Below the pieces are notes generated by a model. The model saw only the letters and a list, made by a program, of their open reading frames with translations, ran no database searches and had not been told where the DNA came from. Below, in pieces: positions 23,920 through 36,224 of a stretch of 64,000 bases of DNA (positions are counted from its first letter, which is position 1; the number at the start of each line of letters is the position of its first letter). The position numbers and the translations under genes were made by a program. The stretch is from Tachypleus tridentatus (Eukaryota; Arthropoda; Merostomata; Xiphosura; Limulidae). The stretch spans positions 67,385,558 through 67,449,557 of the forward strand of contig NC_134825.1 of NCBI RefSeq assembly GCF_004210375.1. Direction: 5' to 3'.

Positions 23920-24858
23920 TCCACAAAATATTAATTAACACGATTCCAAATACTACTTGCACTGAAGTTCTCATAAAGTGACAATATTGTTTATTTCAGT
24001 TGTGACAGCGCGCGAACATAAACAAATACTATTTGACTTGTAGTTTACAACACTGAGCTTCTTAATTTATTTCAACTTGTGATATTTTGACATCGTGAAC
24101 TTGTTTAGTGCATAATATATAATACTATTAAACATGCGAAACGTTTTCAATCTAGTGGGTTAATGTTTTAGGGAGAAGACGTTGAATACGCTATGTCGTA
24201 TCAAATTACAATCTGGGTGAATATACTCTCTTCTGTTTTATTTGAAAAGACTTACCCAACACGTTTACAACTTATTACAGTTGGTTAAACTAAGCTCCTC
24301 ATTGTTTTGTTATCTAAATTAAGTCTCGAATATTTTCATTGTACAAATATCTAGTTGGCTAAGTTAAACCACTTACATTTGTCGCGTAGATGAAAAGTGA
24401 CAGATTTATTAAAAAAAAAAAAAGTCCCTACTTCTTCATATACAAGTGTGGGCCGCACCTATAACAATGATTTTGAGCTCTGAGCAATCTTTGTTGTTGT
24501 TGTTTTAGAAGATTCGAATGTGAAATTATTTTTGGAGCATTGGGTCTTATATTTTTTTAAAAAAAATATTTAAGAATCATTCAAAGATCACAAACCTACA
24601 ATGAAACAAATCTTAAGTATGGGGGTGCCTTACCTGAAAGGCATTCCGTGGCCATGTTCAATATTTTAACCAGGACTGATATATTTCATAAACGTACACG
24701 TGGCCGACGACCGAATAAAAAAGCTAACATTTATTAGATCGTGTCCACAGTAAATTCCGTTTAAATCAATCTAACATAAGATCACCTAAGCATTTTCTAA
24801 ATACTTAGTGACGTACAAGATCAGTAGATCAATTTATTACTATTTCTGCTTCTTCCTT
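23920..24858. other. No gene recognised
   Basis: AT-rich intronic spacer. Confidence 0.5.
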
Positions 24859-25044
24859 GCAGCTGTGGGGGCGTTATAATGATACGGTCAATCCTACTAT
24901 TCGTTGGTAAAAGAGTAGCCCAAGAGTTGGCGGTGGGTGGTGATGACTAGCTGCCTTCCATCTAGTCTTACACTGCAAAATTAGAGATGGCTAGCGCAGA
25001 TAACCTTCGAGTAGCTTTGCGGGAAATTCAAAACAAACCAAACC
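24859..25044 (+). repeat. SINE family A, 5' truncated
   Basis: Starts at GCAGCTGTGGGGGCGTTATAA and runs through the full body and tail to AAACAAACCAAACC. Confidence 0.85.
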
Positions 25045-26825
25045 ATACACAAATATATGTTAAGACTAGTCAGTAAGAAGCCATATGCGTTCATCTCTAC
25101 AAGTGCATATTATTTTATTTACCGATAAAGCATGTGAAACAAAACGTGACTTTACAAATGCATATTCAATGTTTATGACCTAAATAAATTTAAATTCGTC
25201 GCTATATACGTGCATATTCAGCCCGGACGTATGGTTATTTTCTCGGATAAAAAACAAAATATTTACGTTACTCAAAGTATAGAAATCAGCAACTGGCAGA
25301 GAATGACGCTTCAGAAGTAATACTTGAGTGGTATTATAATAGCATGAGGCAGGTAATTTATATCCCATGATTCATTATTTACCTAATACGAGTTTTTAAT
25401 AAGATTGGTACTAAGACCAGTGCACATTTATTCTCACCGTATTTTCTCCCGATGATTGTAAGCTAGTTATTTGGCTGCAGAAAGAATGAAGCGTGGCTTA
25501 CGAGTAAAAGGAATATTTCTCTAGAAATTGTAGGATGTATTCTTCGCACCATTGTAGGTGAGAAGTTTTGTTCTATCTTATAAGCCTAAAACATATCATG
25601 GAACGTAAGGTAGATAGGCTGGCCTTGTGAAATATGTTGCTAAATAGACACACTTTCCAGTTCGGCTGAGAACATTGAATTCTGTCTCAAAGCTGGTACC
25701 CTACGATCGCATAGAGTCCAATTTCTGTTGTGGGTAATGACTTAATTATCTTATCAAGGTTTTCGAACACCGTTTTATTGGTTTAGAAGGAGTTTCACAA
25801 TTTGTTAACGACATTTGGTGATAGTTTCAGCTAACTCGATACAGCTGACTTGACTGGCTAGCTTTCATTTGGTTAATGAAAAAACAAAATATTCAGTAAT
25901 CTTCCCTGATCTCTCACCATGAGACAACAGCATGTGAGACCAACGTATAAGCTGAATGATGAATAGTTTCTAATTAAAATCATGTGACTAATTACTAGAT
26001 GTCTGTTTTTCGTAGCAATGAACCAGCGGAGGAGGGGAACTGATATTAACTTAGAATAGTGGTTCTGGTATGTTGTATCTATAATATTACAAATTTTGGT
26101 TATCCTTTGCTTATGTTCAGCAGTGCACATAGAAACTAGAAAAGAAACACTTAAGCTGTTTGATATCTTTCCTGACAGTCGCGTAAATAACCATATATTC
26201 ATTCTATTTATGGAGTTTCAAAGTCATTTTTAACTCGCCATTTGGCAATCTAAATTAATTTAGATTTGTGCATTTATTATAATATTATGACATTGTGCCT
26301 AATTTATCATTTGCTATTATATAGTGAGACAAGTGTTTAGTGATTATATTACGTTTTGTTCACCAAAGGTGAAATTAAAAATATATCCTGTGATGCTAGA
26401 GGTCTCATGTATTATTTGATTCGCCTACGCAAGGCTCATCAGCACAGCTTGGGTCAGCAAATTCAGTACATGTATTGATTCATTCGAAGTTCTCGTGGTG
26501 ATAGTCCTGCTTAATTGTTCTGCAAATCTCGAGGAATATTTTTTTTATGTTTTGATATTGTGTAACACTCCGTAAGTTTTTGTTGTTTTTTCATGTATAA
26601 AAATCTGGTGTGCAACGTTTTTAATTATTATTTTTTATTTAACTAAAATGAAAACGTTTAGTTGCGTTACCTTACTAAACTTAGGTACAAGTTTAACCCA
26701 ACTCAACGTTTTTAGATTCATAAAAAAATGTAACAGTGTTTTAATACAGTTTTTATTACCCTCCATTGTGTTTAGTAATAATAGTTTCTCTGTTTCATGA
26801 ATAATGACTCCTAATGGATTAGAGG
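25045..26825. other. No gene recognised
   Basis: The longest open frame (109 codons, minus, 25873-26202) has neither a domain nor codon bias I recognise. Confidence 0.45.
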
Positions 26826-26907
26826 TACGTTTGCAGACATTCGATTCCCTGTGGTGGGAAGAGTGCAGATAGCACATTATGTAGCTTTGCGCTAAGCAAA
26901 CAATAAC
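26826..26907 (+). repeat. SINE family C, 5' truncated
   Basis: ATTCGATTCCCTGTGGTGGG, the AGATAGCACATTATGTAGC module and the GCTTTGCGCTAAGCAAAC tail. Confidence 0.65.
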
Positions 26908-27686
26908 ATAAGCACAGAAACTAGATCCTTCCAAAAAGTATAATAACAAGGAATGATATCCCTTTATTGAGTTAATGAGACATTTTTTGGCAAGTTGGTT
27001 CCCCCAGAAAAAAGAATTCCAGCATTATCTTTTTTTTTTTTTTTAATTTCTGAATAAAGATTTGAGCTCTTTCGATGTCTGGAATCAGAACTGCTTGTCA
27101 TCGTATCCAAATTAGCATTATATTTCAGGCTGTGAGTGAGAAAATCCCACCCAGAGCACGTGGCTATTATACATAGTTCTCCACAAGATCTGGTTCCTCA
27201 ACTTTATACAGCTGTTTCTTCTACAGCTTTGACTTGTTTTATGAAGTGAAATAGTCGAGAAAAGTTTAAATATTCTCACTTGCTGCTGTGAGGTGTTTAA
27301 GAATAGTGTACCTGCTTAATCATGCACACTTCTACTAGTTTGTTTAGGAAGAACACACTCTACCCAACCCCCTAAACTTCACAACTTTGTTGTCAAACAC
27401 TATTGAGAGGTGAGTTCTTTTGGCGGTGAAATGTTTTGAGTTTTAACTTAAATAATGCAAGACGCGAAACCCCTCCATAGCAAACTCAATCATCCGATTT
27501 CGGTGTCATCGATTCGCTGAATGGATGCTAAGACAAATGTGAAGCCTGAAAACAATAATATTAATAACGTATTTTTTTGCATTTTCTGATTTTGTAGACT
27601 TGAATAAGATTGGCAATCAAACTGTTTAAACTATCCTGTATAAAGTTATTTTAGGGGACAGTAGTAATTCGTGATCGTGGTGTTTG
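26908..27686. other. No gene recognised
   Basis: Spacer with a T-run near 27030-27045; no coding frames of note. Confidence 0.5.
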
Positions 27687-27759
27687 GTTGTCCAGAAATA
27701 AATGTCGTTTTTGAACTGCGAAGTTTGGAAAAGTATAAACCAGTGTTGTAAAGCATGCT

Positions 27760-28705
27760 TTAATCAAAATAAGCACCATTTGTTTTAATACACTTTTGCC
27801 AACGTGTTACGACGCTGTTTATGCCCCTGCTGTAGAAATACGATTTTCTATGGTCAATGAACTTCCTGAAAGCTTCTTCTGCAGCTAACTAGTGTTGAGA
27901 GCGTTTATTGCTCAAAATGTTGTCAAAGTGCTTGAAAAAAATATAAATCTGTAGGGGAAAGGTCTAGGGAATAAGGTGGATGAAGCAGAACCTCGATTTC
28001 CAATTCGTTCAATTTTTGAAGCGTCGTCCTTGATGGGTCTCACAACGCCGAATTTGTTGATCTTAAGTCAGCTCATGCGGAACCCATTTAACCAAATTTT
28101 TCGTCTTTTCAGTCGCACTCAGGTGGTTAGCAATGTTTGATTTGCTTGTTCCTAGGTTTTCTTCCAGCTCACATACTGTTGTGTGAGAGTATGTCTCAAC
28201 TGCTTCCCTTAATGTGTTTTCATCTAAGGATGGCTTCCTTCCATGACATTCGTGGTCTTCAAGACTTCCATCTCCATGTATAAACCTGCCCGTTCTGTAA
28301 TAGATCCAGGCTAAATGCCTGTTTGATGGTTCGTGTAGTAGGCCCGGCACGGCCAAGCGTGTTAAGGCGTGCGACTCGTAATCTGAGGCTCGCGGGTTTG
28401 CATCCCCGTCACGCCAAACATGCTCGCCCTTTCAGCCGTGGGGGCGTTATAATGAGACAGTCAATTCCACTATTCGTTGGTAAAAGAGTAGCCCAAGAGT
28501 TGGCGGTGGGTGGTGATGACTAGCTGCCTTCCCTCTAGTCTTACACTGCTAAATTAGGGACGGTTAGCATAGATAGCCCTCGAGTAGTTTTGTGCGAAAT
28601 ACTAAAAAACAAACAAACAAATAAATTGGTCCGTGCAGTTTCGGTAGCTTTTCGTTCAAATTTGAAATCGTAAAGGAAAATCAGACGAAAGTCCTTCTTG
28701 TCCAT
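27760..28705 (-). pseudogene. Mariner transposase pseudogene
   Basis: The minus-strand frame starts MDKKDFRLIFLYDFK and carries an ETART segment, the mariner N-terminal helix-turn-helix region. It is interrupted by the SINE at 28340-28627. Beyond the SINE comes a second helix-turn-helix part with SLEDHECHGRKPSLDENT and the diagnostic WVPHELT motif (28063-28080 region). Next should follow the domain with the first two catalytic Asp residues, but it is missing. The frame resumes with NELEIEVLLHPPYSLDLSP, which holds the third catalytic Asp of the DD34D triad, and ends with GINSVVTRWQKCI and GAYFD before the stop at 27760. Frame shifts and stops occur in between. It cannot make an active enzyme. 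Confidence 0.88.
28340..28627 (+). repeat. SINE family A inserted in the mariner transposase
   Basis: Complete copy (GGCCCGGCACGGCCAAGCG head to AAACAAACAAACAAATAAA end), flanked by GGTTCGTGTAGT on the left and GGTCCGTGCAGT on the right, a 12-base duplication with two changes that reads as mariner coding sequence. Confidence 0.92.
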
Positions 28706-28855
28706 GCTGCCTTGGGGGTTGCGAAACTTGCTCTTAGTAGAGTTGAAACAGCAGACGATTAAGACACGTTGTAAGCGACAACACCAACAATAAGTTACTC
28801 AATATTCAGCTTCTAAATGTCATCGTGAGAATTCCGACATTTATTTCTGGACAAC

Positions 28856-29583
28856 TTACTATAAGTGTTTAAAAAAGGATGGGGGGGGGCACTAGAGGCT
28901 AAAACATTGGATAAAGACGTTTATTAAGGTTATACAGGTCACTTTGCAGCTGATTGTCAATGTGATAGTTGTAGTAAGAGTGCTACTCGTTCAAACTTCC
29001 GCACTCGCTAACAGCCAGAAGTACAGGAAGTTTGAAGCGCCTGACCTACTTAACATAATTATATATTAATTTAACCCAATCTCTTAGTTCTAACTAGCTA
29101 AAATTACACCCGTGTAAGAAGAGATACACATAAAGGAGGGATAATGGAATAATGAACCCATACTTCCCTACGTGAACACATTGTTCCGCTTTCCTATTTT
29201 AGACTTTTCAAGTTAATAAACACATTCCAGTATTGTCGTAACTAAACAAAATAAAGTTGACCCAATTTATGAAAGGGCTATAACGTAAATGTTTTTTTAT
29301 AATTAAGAGTATGATTTAAAAATATTTTCAACAACATTTTCAAGTTGATTTTAAAATGTAAAAAACAATCTATGAATTATAACTTAATGTCAGTTTAATG
29401 TTGTTCAGGTTGTTTTACTTGTTATATTCACCTTTCCACGGCTGTAACTTAGCAGACAACAGATTACGTTCGATGTTATCAATTCATTGAGAAAAACATT
29501 TCAAATTGTCATTATACTTTGAATTAGCTATTTTTCGGATGTTTTAAATGGTGTATGAAATTAAATAGTATAACTGTTGCATT
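28856..29583. other. No gene recognised
   Basis: Spacer beginning with a G-run near 28878; no conserved frames. Confidence 0.5.
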
Positions 29584-29704
29584 GATTGTTTGTTTGTTTT
29601 CGGAATTTCGCACAAAGCTACTCGAGGGCTATCTGTGCTAGCCGTCCCTAATTTAGCAGTGTAAGACTAGAGGGAAGGCAGCTAGTCATCACCACCCACC
29701 GCCA
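29584..29704 (-). repeat. SINE family A, 3' half only
   Basis: Tail and distal body on the minus strand, ending abruptly at CACCCACCGCCA. Confidence 0.88.
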
Positions 29705-29785
29705 CACTGGTTGCTCCAGTCATTTCTGTACTCAGTAAGTTGCATTGATACATATAGCTCTGTAGTTGTGTTGCTCACCAGTGAC

Positions 29786-30064
29786 GGCCCGGCATGGCCA
29801 GGTGGGTTAAGGCGTTCAACTCGTAATCAGAGAGTCGCGGGTTCGAATCCCCGTCGCGTAAAACATGCTCGCCCTTTCAGCCGTGGGAGCGTTATAATGT
29901 CACGGTCAATCCCACTATTCGTTGGTAAAAGAGTAGCCCAAGAGTTGGCGGTGAGTAGTGATGACTAGCTACCTTCCCTCTAGTCTTACACTGCTAAATT
30001 AGGGATGGCTAGCGCAGATAGCCCTTGAGTAGCTTTGCGCGAAATTAAAAACAAACAAACAAAC
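29786..30064 (+). repeat. SINE family A, full length with target duplication
   Basis: Flanked by CACCAGTGAC (29776-29785) and CACCAGTAAC (30065-30074). Head GGCCCGGCATGGCCAGG and box B GGGTTCGAATCCCC are well kept. Confidence 0.94.
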
Positions 30065-30074
30065 CACCAGTAAC

Positions 30075-30295
30075 ACAGTGGAATGTGCCTCCCGCTAGTA
30101 CAACGGTATGTCTCAGGATTTACAACGCTAAAATCAGGGGTTCGATTCCCCTCGGTGGGCTCAGCAGATTGCCCGATGTGGCTTTGCTATAAGAAAAACA
30201 CACAGTGAAATGTTTGCGGACTTGCAACACTAGAAACTGGGTTTCGATAACCGCGGTGGGCAAAGCGTAGTTGTGTGCTTCATTACAAACAAACA
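30075..30295 (+). repeat. SINE family C split by a family B insertion
   Basis: The family C head (ACAGTGGAATGT) is at 30075-30086 and repeated at 30202-30213 by the B insertion. The remainder (TTGCGGACTTGCAACACTAG, GGGTTTCGATAACCGCGGTGG, tail) runs to 30295 with a CAAACAAACAAG end. Confidence 0.88.
30087..30201 (+). repeat. SINE family B inserted in a family C SINE
   Basis: Complete copy with near-consensus sequence, flanked by ACAGTGGAATGT and ACAGTGAAATGT, a 12-base duplication of the family C head with one difference. Confidence 0.94.
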
Positions 30296-32017
30296 AGACT
30301 ATAGTCGTGCTACTAGTGTTTACTTCAAGTTCTTAAGTTTAGAAAAAAGTGAATGTTTTTATCTTTATAGATCCAATCAAATTTAAGTAAAGCGTTTTTA
30401 GAAACCGTTATGTGATATGTGGGTGGTGAATATCTTTAATTTGGATATATAGTTAACCTACAAGTGACAAATAAAATCACAACCTTACGATTCCTGTGGT
30501 AAATTTGCGTGTGCTAAATATGTAATTTTGCATAGGGTATTAACAGTAGCATAATATACATAACTTTCAGTAATTCAAACCAGCAGTAGCGACGACATTC
30601 AAAACATAAGCTATAATAGAGAATTTCATTGTTTGTTAACAATAACTGTAGGTGTTAAGAATACACGAAATAAGGACATGATAATGTGTAAAAAGATATA
30701 CATTTCAGTCATAAGCCTATGATCTGACACAAAAATAGCTAAAAAGTTTTAACTAAATTATTCAAGGGACGTCTTGTCGCGAATGTTCGAAAGAGTGAAT
30801 GAATATGGAGAAAGGAAATACGTGTTTTGTTTATGAATATTTGTGTTATGTGATCTTCGATGTAAACTTTATTTTTGGAGATCCCCTAAATATGGTTGTT
30901 TTTAATTTGTAACATACAACAGATTTTATCTTTAAAGCAACGAAATGAATAGGACTGCAAAGATACCAAGGTGGTACTGGAGGTATGTCCCTATGACTTT
31001 TTAAAGAGTTAAATGGTGAATTCTGTTGTATTTTGAGGGCTGAATGACACTGTTAAAACTGAAAACGTTCATATATTTGAATGAAAAATAGGCAGATATC
31101 GATTGTCATATAGCGTAGCATTAGAGTGCACATCCAAAAACCTTAAACATCTACGCACACTATAAAACTGAGTGTCACCTATTTACCACGACAAAGAAAC
31201 GACGAAAGTTATATATATATTAAAGTGACCTGAATTAACTAGAAAGCTGTATCGGTAAGTCTGTGAAGTAGGATGTTTGATAAGATGCAGTATTATTGGA
31301 CAATACTAAATATATACTATTGGAGTTTTAAGTCCAGGAATAGAAAGTCTTACAATCTTTATTAATTAATACAAGTACAAAAACCACTGTGTGTTATTTG
31401 TTTGCATGAACAAATCAATTATTGCCATTCCTGGATCAGTGACAAGGTTTTTCTTTTCTCCAGATATACTTTTGCAGAACTAGTCACGATGAAAGCTAAC
31501 TATAACTCTCAGAAACTAAAACTCTGTACTCATCCATGAAATCTCAGTTTTATTCTCTTAGAATTGCGTCACTGCATGGCCATTCACTTTCCTATAACAT
31601 TCCTCGACTGGGACTTGTATAAATCACCTTTTTGGCCAACGAAAAGACACTGCAGCATTTTGGTCAGCCAAGTTGGCGTTATCTGATAAGGGAAAAAAAT
31701 GAACAAGGCAACGTTAGAATTGAAAAACTTCAACTATTTCAAAAATGATCGTCGGGAAATGACAAAGCCACGAGGAGAAAAACTACCCTCTAAATGACTT
31801 TTCATTGACCACAAGACTAATGCATTCTTTAGTTATGGTTTAGACTGATTGGACGTAAAATGAATGTGGCATCCATTCTGGTATGTGCTGGAACGTGATA
31901 AAGAATCAAATTTCCTGAAACTGTGTAAGGACGTGAATGTATCATGAAGTTGAGAGAGTTGATGATCTTTGCTCATGGATGATAAATAACCTGCATAGTA
32001 TATGTTGACAGGTGAAT

Positions 32018-32031
32018 GTTTCCATGGCAAC
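32018..32031. promoter_or_regulatory. RFX X-box-like motif
   Basis: GTTTCCATGGCAAC fits the two-half-site X-box bound by RFX factors (GTNRCC, two bases, RGYAAC-type halves). Confidence 0.5.
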
Positions 32032-33384
32032 AGTCTATCCCTATAGGAGAAACATAGAGAATATTACTCTTTCGGAAAGTAAAAACCTAGTTTAAATGTA
32101 CTTTAAAAATTAACACTGATTATAACATCGGAATATATAGCTAGCAAGATATGTTGTTTTGTGCCTTCTAGTGAGGCGCTCTTCATTGTAATTATAGTTT
32201 CAAAAATAAATGTTGTCTTGCTGAAGTATAAGTAAATTAAACTGTTTGATAGCAAGTATCATAATGTATACTTTTAGTTCACGTCGTATGAAGAGGTGGG
32301 AAAGGATAGAGTTTAGAATAGGTGTAAGATCAAATTACCATTAATCCCTCAGTGAAAGTCATTTGGGTCAAGAGAGAACTTGAAATACAAAATGTTTGTC
32401 CGTGTTCAGTCGTACACCAGTTATAAAATCATCGTTTAGTTTCACCCGGTCGCATCACGTGGACGGAACAAGTCAAACTGGTACTGGTTAGACAGGAGTA
32501 ACGTTTGTGTGTATGGTGTAATGCAGCCATATTACACCTACTGGCGTTATCGTTTGCTAGCCTAGTCAGACTAGTTACTCAAGGCCCTTTTGGTTACACA
32601 TGGCTTGTGCGCGTGTCCCTACGAAATACAAGACCCGTATATTGGAAGTAAGCCTCTGCGCTTGTGACGTCGTCACTTGCAGTAGCTTCTGAGAATCCTA
32701 TTTGTTCACGAACACCAAACTAGTCCAACGCGTTTTTTTTTTTTTTAAACAAGTAACTATTTTGATTTTGTAGATTTGGTGGTGCCTACTTTTATGTGTG
32801 GTGTATGTGTGTGTGCACGTTTTGTACTTATATTACATCAATATTATTTGCACTATTTCAGTAATCACACAGAAAATAAAATTAATATTTTAATGATTGT
32901 TTGAAAACAAGCTCTATGAAGGAATTCATTGATCGAATGTTTTATTTTTTGTCAATACTTTTACTCTTAACAACACTGAGTATGTCCATTCCCAGCTTTT
33001 CGCGTACTCTACCTTAAATTGATGTTTTTCTTATAGAACCTCATTAACTGTAGGTTGTAATAGGAAGGTAATATAGCTTATAAGGTCCATGATTGTTAGA
33101 GTAAACCATTTATATTGAATTTCCATGTAGTGAAATAAAATGAATTTGTGGGAAACTTCTTTTATATATATATATATGTATTAAGTGTCTTGATTTATTC
33201 GAAATGCTTTTTTTTTTACTTTTCCTCATAAGTCACAATAATAGTCAAATCAGGTATGTTATATACTGTTATCAGGTATATTATGTACTGTTCATGCAGG
33301 GAATGATAACTTCCATTTAGGAACGACTATAAGACTAAAAATTACATGTAGCTTCGTACCAGTTTTGTGAAGTTAAAATAGAAT

Positions 33385-33398
33385 GTTTCCATAGAAAC
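33385..33398. promoter_or_regulatory. RFX X-box-like motif, palindromic variant
   Basis: GTTTCCATAGAAAC, two half sites around AT, 45 bases from a second copy. Confidence 0.4.
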
Positions 33399-33442
33399 TG
33401 GTGCAGTGATCGATAATTCGCTTGGTAAAGGTCGGGAGAAGC

Positions 33443-33456
33443 GTTTCCATGGGAAC
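33443..33456. promoter_or_regulatory. RFX X-box-like motif
   Basis: GTTTCCATGGGAAC, same spacing as the motif at 33385. Confidence 0.45.
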
Positions 33457-33906
33457 CACACTTACTGGTTTCCTTTTCCAAACGTTTTATTCAGGTTGTT
33501 TGGATTAACAAGGGGTTGTAAGACGAATATATATATATGAATGAAAGTAAATACATAAAAGTAAATTGTAATTTTCTTTAATAAAATTTATATTTTTGTA
33601 ACTGGGATTACTTTTATTTCATTGTTACTCATATTAATACTACGAATTTTAGACTTTATGTTCTTAACAGGAAAATGTACATCTCTGCCAAGTTTTATCC
33701 TGCTGGCTCCAGAATTGTGCATGGAGCGAGTTCTATAGACAACATACATACAAAGCTACAAGATGAATTAATAAAATATTAAATCATAAATTACCCTTTG
33801 TTGCACGTCTATACTGACAAGTCTATTTACTCGTTACCAAGTTTTTCTGAATTACAGTATACTGTTTCAGTTGAATTTCCGTTTTGCCTCCCCCCCCCCA
33901 AGTTTC

Positions 33907-34022
33907 ATGGCGTTATATCTATGGACTTATACTGCTAAAAACGGGGTTTTGATACCCGTGATGTACATAGCACAGGTAGTCCTTTATGTAACTTTGTGTT
34001 TAACAACATAAAACAAAAACTA
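33907..34022 (+). repeat. SINE family C
   Basis: TATGGACTTATACTGCTAAA arm, GGGTTTTGATACCCGTG box B region and the tail TATGTAACTTTGTGTTTAAC. Confidence 0.75.
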
Positions 34023-35275
34023 AATTGCCATTATCATTATTTTGTAAATAGTGTAATTATAATTTATCAGTTTTTTTTTGAGATGCCACCTTCGTATTTT
34101 CTAAAGAATCATGCCTCGCCAGCGTAGGTATTGTTCGTCGAAGACTTGACTAATATCTGGTTAGGCACTGATATAAATAGTGACTATAGAACAATAAGAC
34201 ACCTAAAAAATTACGAAGTAGGACTTTTAGACACCAGCTGTTTATTATAAAATAAAACAATTATTACAACAGATATGTTGTATAGCAACGGTTTCTCGCA
34301 AACACGTGTTCAATGTTATCCACTTAAACAGGTTTTAGACGAAGTCTTGTCACCTTTTCGTCAAGTTGAGAGGTACCTTACCACGAAAATTTTCTGTACG
34401 CGTGGTGTGAGTTACACAGCTAAACAATTGTTTGCGACACTGAGTTTGTGTATTGATTCAAGCCTTTTATTTACCAGGAATGTTTAAAAGTACAGGGAAG
34501 CAAATTTCAGTGTAATCTGTCGTGCGTATGGGATGCGAAAATGTATAAATATTGTTTAGATTTGTCATTTCCGGCTATTAAATAGCCTTTTTTTTTTTCA
34601 TCTTCTAGCCAGTGTTCAATTATCCCAAATACATAGGATTAATATTACTTTATAAGGATAATTTATATATACCAATACTGGAACGTGTAGCCGCAAATGC
34701 GAGTCGTCATGAGCAGCATTTGTATATTTGGATTACAGTGAATTTTCAACAGCGCATTGACATCAGGAGTATATTTACGGCTGAATACATATGCTACAGC
34801 TCATTCGGAGGAAGAATATTCGTATATGAAGATTGTTAAAGGATGTAGAGCCAAAAGAGATAACCCTCAGAGAAGCCAGTCCTCGAAATTATTAAAAACT
34901 TGCATGACGGAGTATTTTTTACAGTAATGGGCTTGAAATACATATATTAAAACCAATCTAAGCAACCTTTCTTCGCAAAGCGAAGGTTATGGTAATAAAA
35001 AAAAACTTTCGTTTAAAACAACAACAACGATATAAAGCTACGTATATTTCCTCGTACGATGAAGAAGATGATAAACAATGCCAGTTTCCAGCCACACATG
35101 AAGAGAATGCAGCCCCTGTACACCATTCGAACACAAGTCTCTTACTTAATACAGCTCCAGTTGACTTCTGTACCTTGGTACACTTACTTGTTTTTACACG
35201 CCGATGTTTACCTACAGTGGAGAGTTTCTTACGATGAATGGATTAAGGTTGGCCTCACCGTATCATGTTGTGTAT
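34023..35275. other. No gene recognised
   Basis: Several overlapping 70-84 codon frames on the plus strand lack recognisable domains and overlap one another; treated as chance. Confidence 0.45.
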
Positions 35276-35386
35276 GTTTTCATATAGCAAAGCCACATCG
35301 GGTTGTATGCTGAGTCCACCAAATGGAATCGAACCTCTATTTTTAGCGTTGTAAATCCATAGATTTACCGCTGTACCAGTGGGGGA
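35276..35386 (-). repeat. SINE family B
   Basis: ATAGCAAAGCCACATCGGG tail, GGAATCGAACCTC box B and TTTAGCGTTGTAAATCC arm on the minus strand. Confidence 0.85.
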
Positions 35387-36029
35387 CTGGTATCATGTTA
35401 AATTGAAAACTGTTGTTCAGTAAAATGCTTTCCGAATGAACAGTTTGTAATAAAACACATTATTTAGAATTACACTGTGACACATAATGGGCAGCATATA
35501 TCTTAAGACGTTGCTGTATGTATTTTATTAAGGGTTAGTTTAGGCGTGAAACCAATTGGAAATTCACCTGCCTTACATTAAGTACTGTAATATTTTCGTA
35601 ACTAAACAGGTTTTGCTAACCCCCGATTATTCATTAATGACCACTTAGTTTTGTGTTTTTTAATGTGAATATTAAATATATTATACCTGTAAGATGTATA
35701 TCCCAAAATGCCATTCTGTTATAGTTGTACATTCTTTTATAAATTTACAATACATGCATTAGTTTATGTATCTGTCTATATAGACCTAACATTTCTTTAA
35801 AGGGAAATTGAAAACTTGTATTAAAGATCGATTTAAAAAAAATGTAACATTTTGTAACATAGTTGTGAAAATCTACAGATTTTTATTTTTCATCAATAAC
35901 TGCTACAATTTCAACTAACAATTCACAAATGTGAAGCAGTATTGAAAATATATTTATACGAGTTTATTACCCTTGGGGATAAGATATGTTAAGCCCATTT
36001 CTCATGTAGGGGTAACGCTGCGTTTGTTA
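35387..36029. other. No gene recognised
   Basis: AT-rich spacer. Confidence 0.5.
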
Positions 36030-36224
36030 TAGTGATAATATCCCTTCGTGATGATATGTCATGCAAGCTTCCCGCCACAATTGCCATACATGTTCAGCAG
36101 TCCAAGGCATTTTGTCAAGGCGAAACTCGTTTATCGTAAACACTCTTGGGTGCAGGCCCCGGTTGATAGCCTGTGCTTTCTTTAGTGAATTGTGTGCCGT
36201 GTGCAAAACGCCTGAAAGCTCTTG
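36030..36224 (-). other. Unexplained open segment, possibly coding remnant
   Basis: On the minus strand 65 codons are open between stops at 36225-36227 and 36027-36029, with a protein-like composition that includes NRGLHPRVFTINEF and MPWTAEHVWQLW. The DNA is GC-richer than its surroundings. I cannot place the peptide. It could be a fragment of a transposon protein, an exon of an unknown gene, or chance; the opposite strand is also open for 81 codons. Confidence 0.3.

Larger units (their letters stand above)
27687..28855 (-). mobile_element. Dead mariner element carrying a SINE
   Basis: GTTGTCCAGAAATAAATGTC at 27687-27706 is repeated inverted at 28836-28855, forming the terminal inverted repeats. 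The transposase reads on the minus strand from 28705. Without the 288-base SINE the element is about 880 bases, shorter than the 1.3 kb usual for mariner, because the catalytic core is deleted. Confidence 0.9.
30296..33906. other. Repeat-poor intron with candidate regulatory motifs, no gene recognised
   Basis: The section 32440-32720 has more CpG than its surroundings and includes the palindromes CTAGTCAGACTAG (32562-32574) and GTGACGTCGTCAC (32664-32676). RFX-type motifs follow at 32.0 and 33.4 kb. Short TA repeats occur at 31210 and 33165. Confidence 0.4.

Noticed and set aside
25873..26202. 109-codon minus frame
   Set aside because: No domain, no codon bias and no splice context; consistent with chance in 64 kb.
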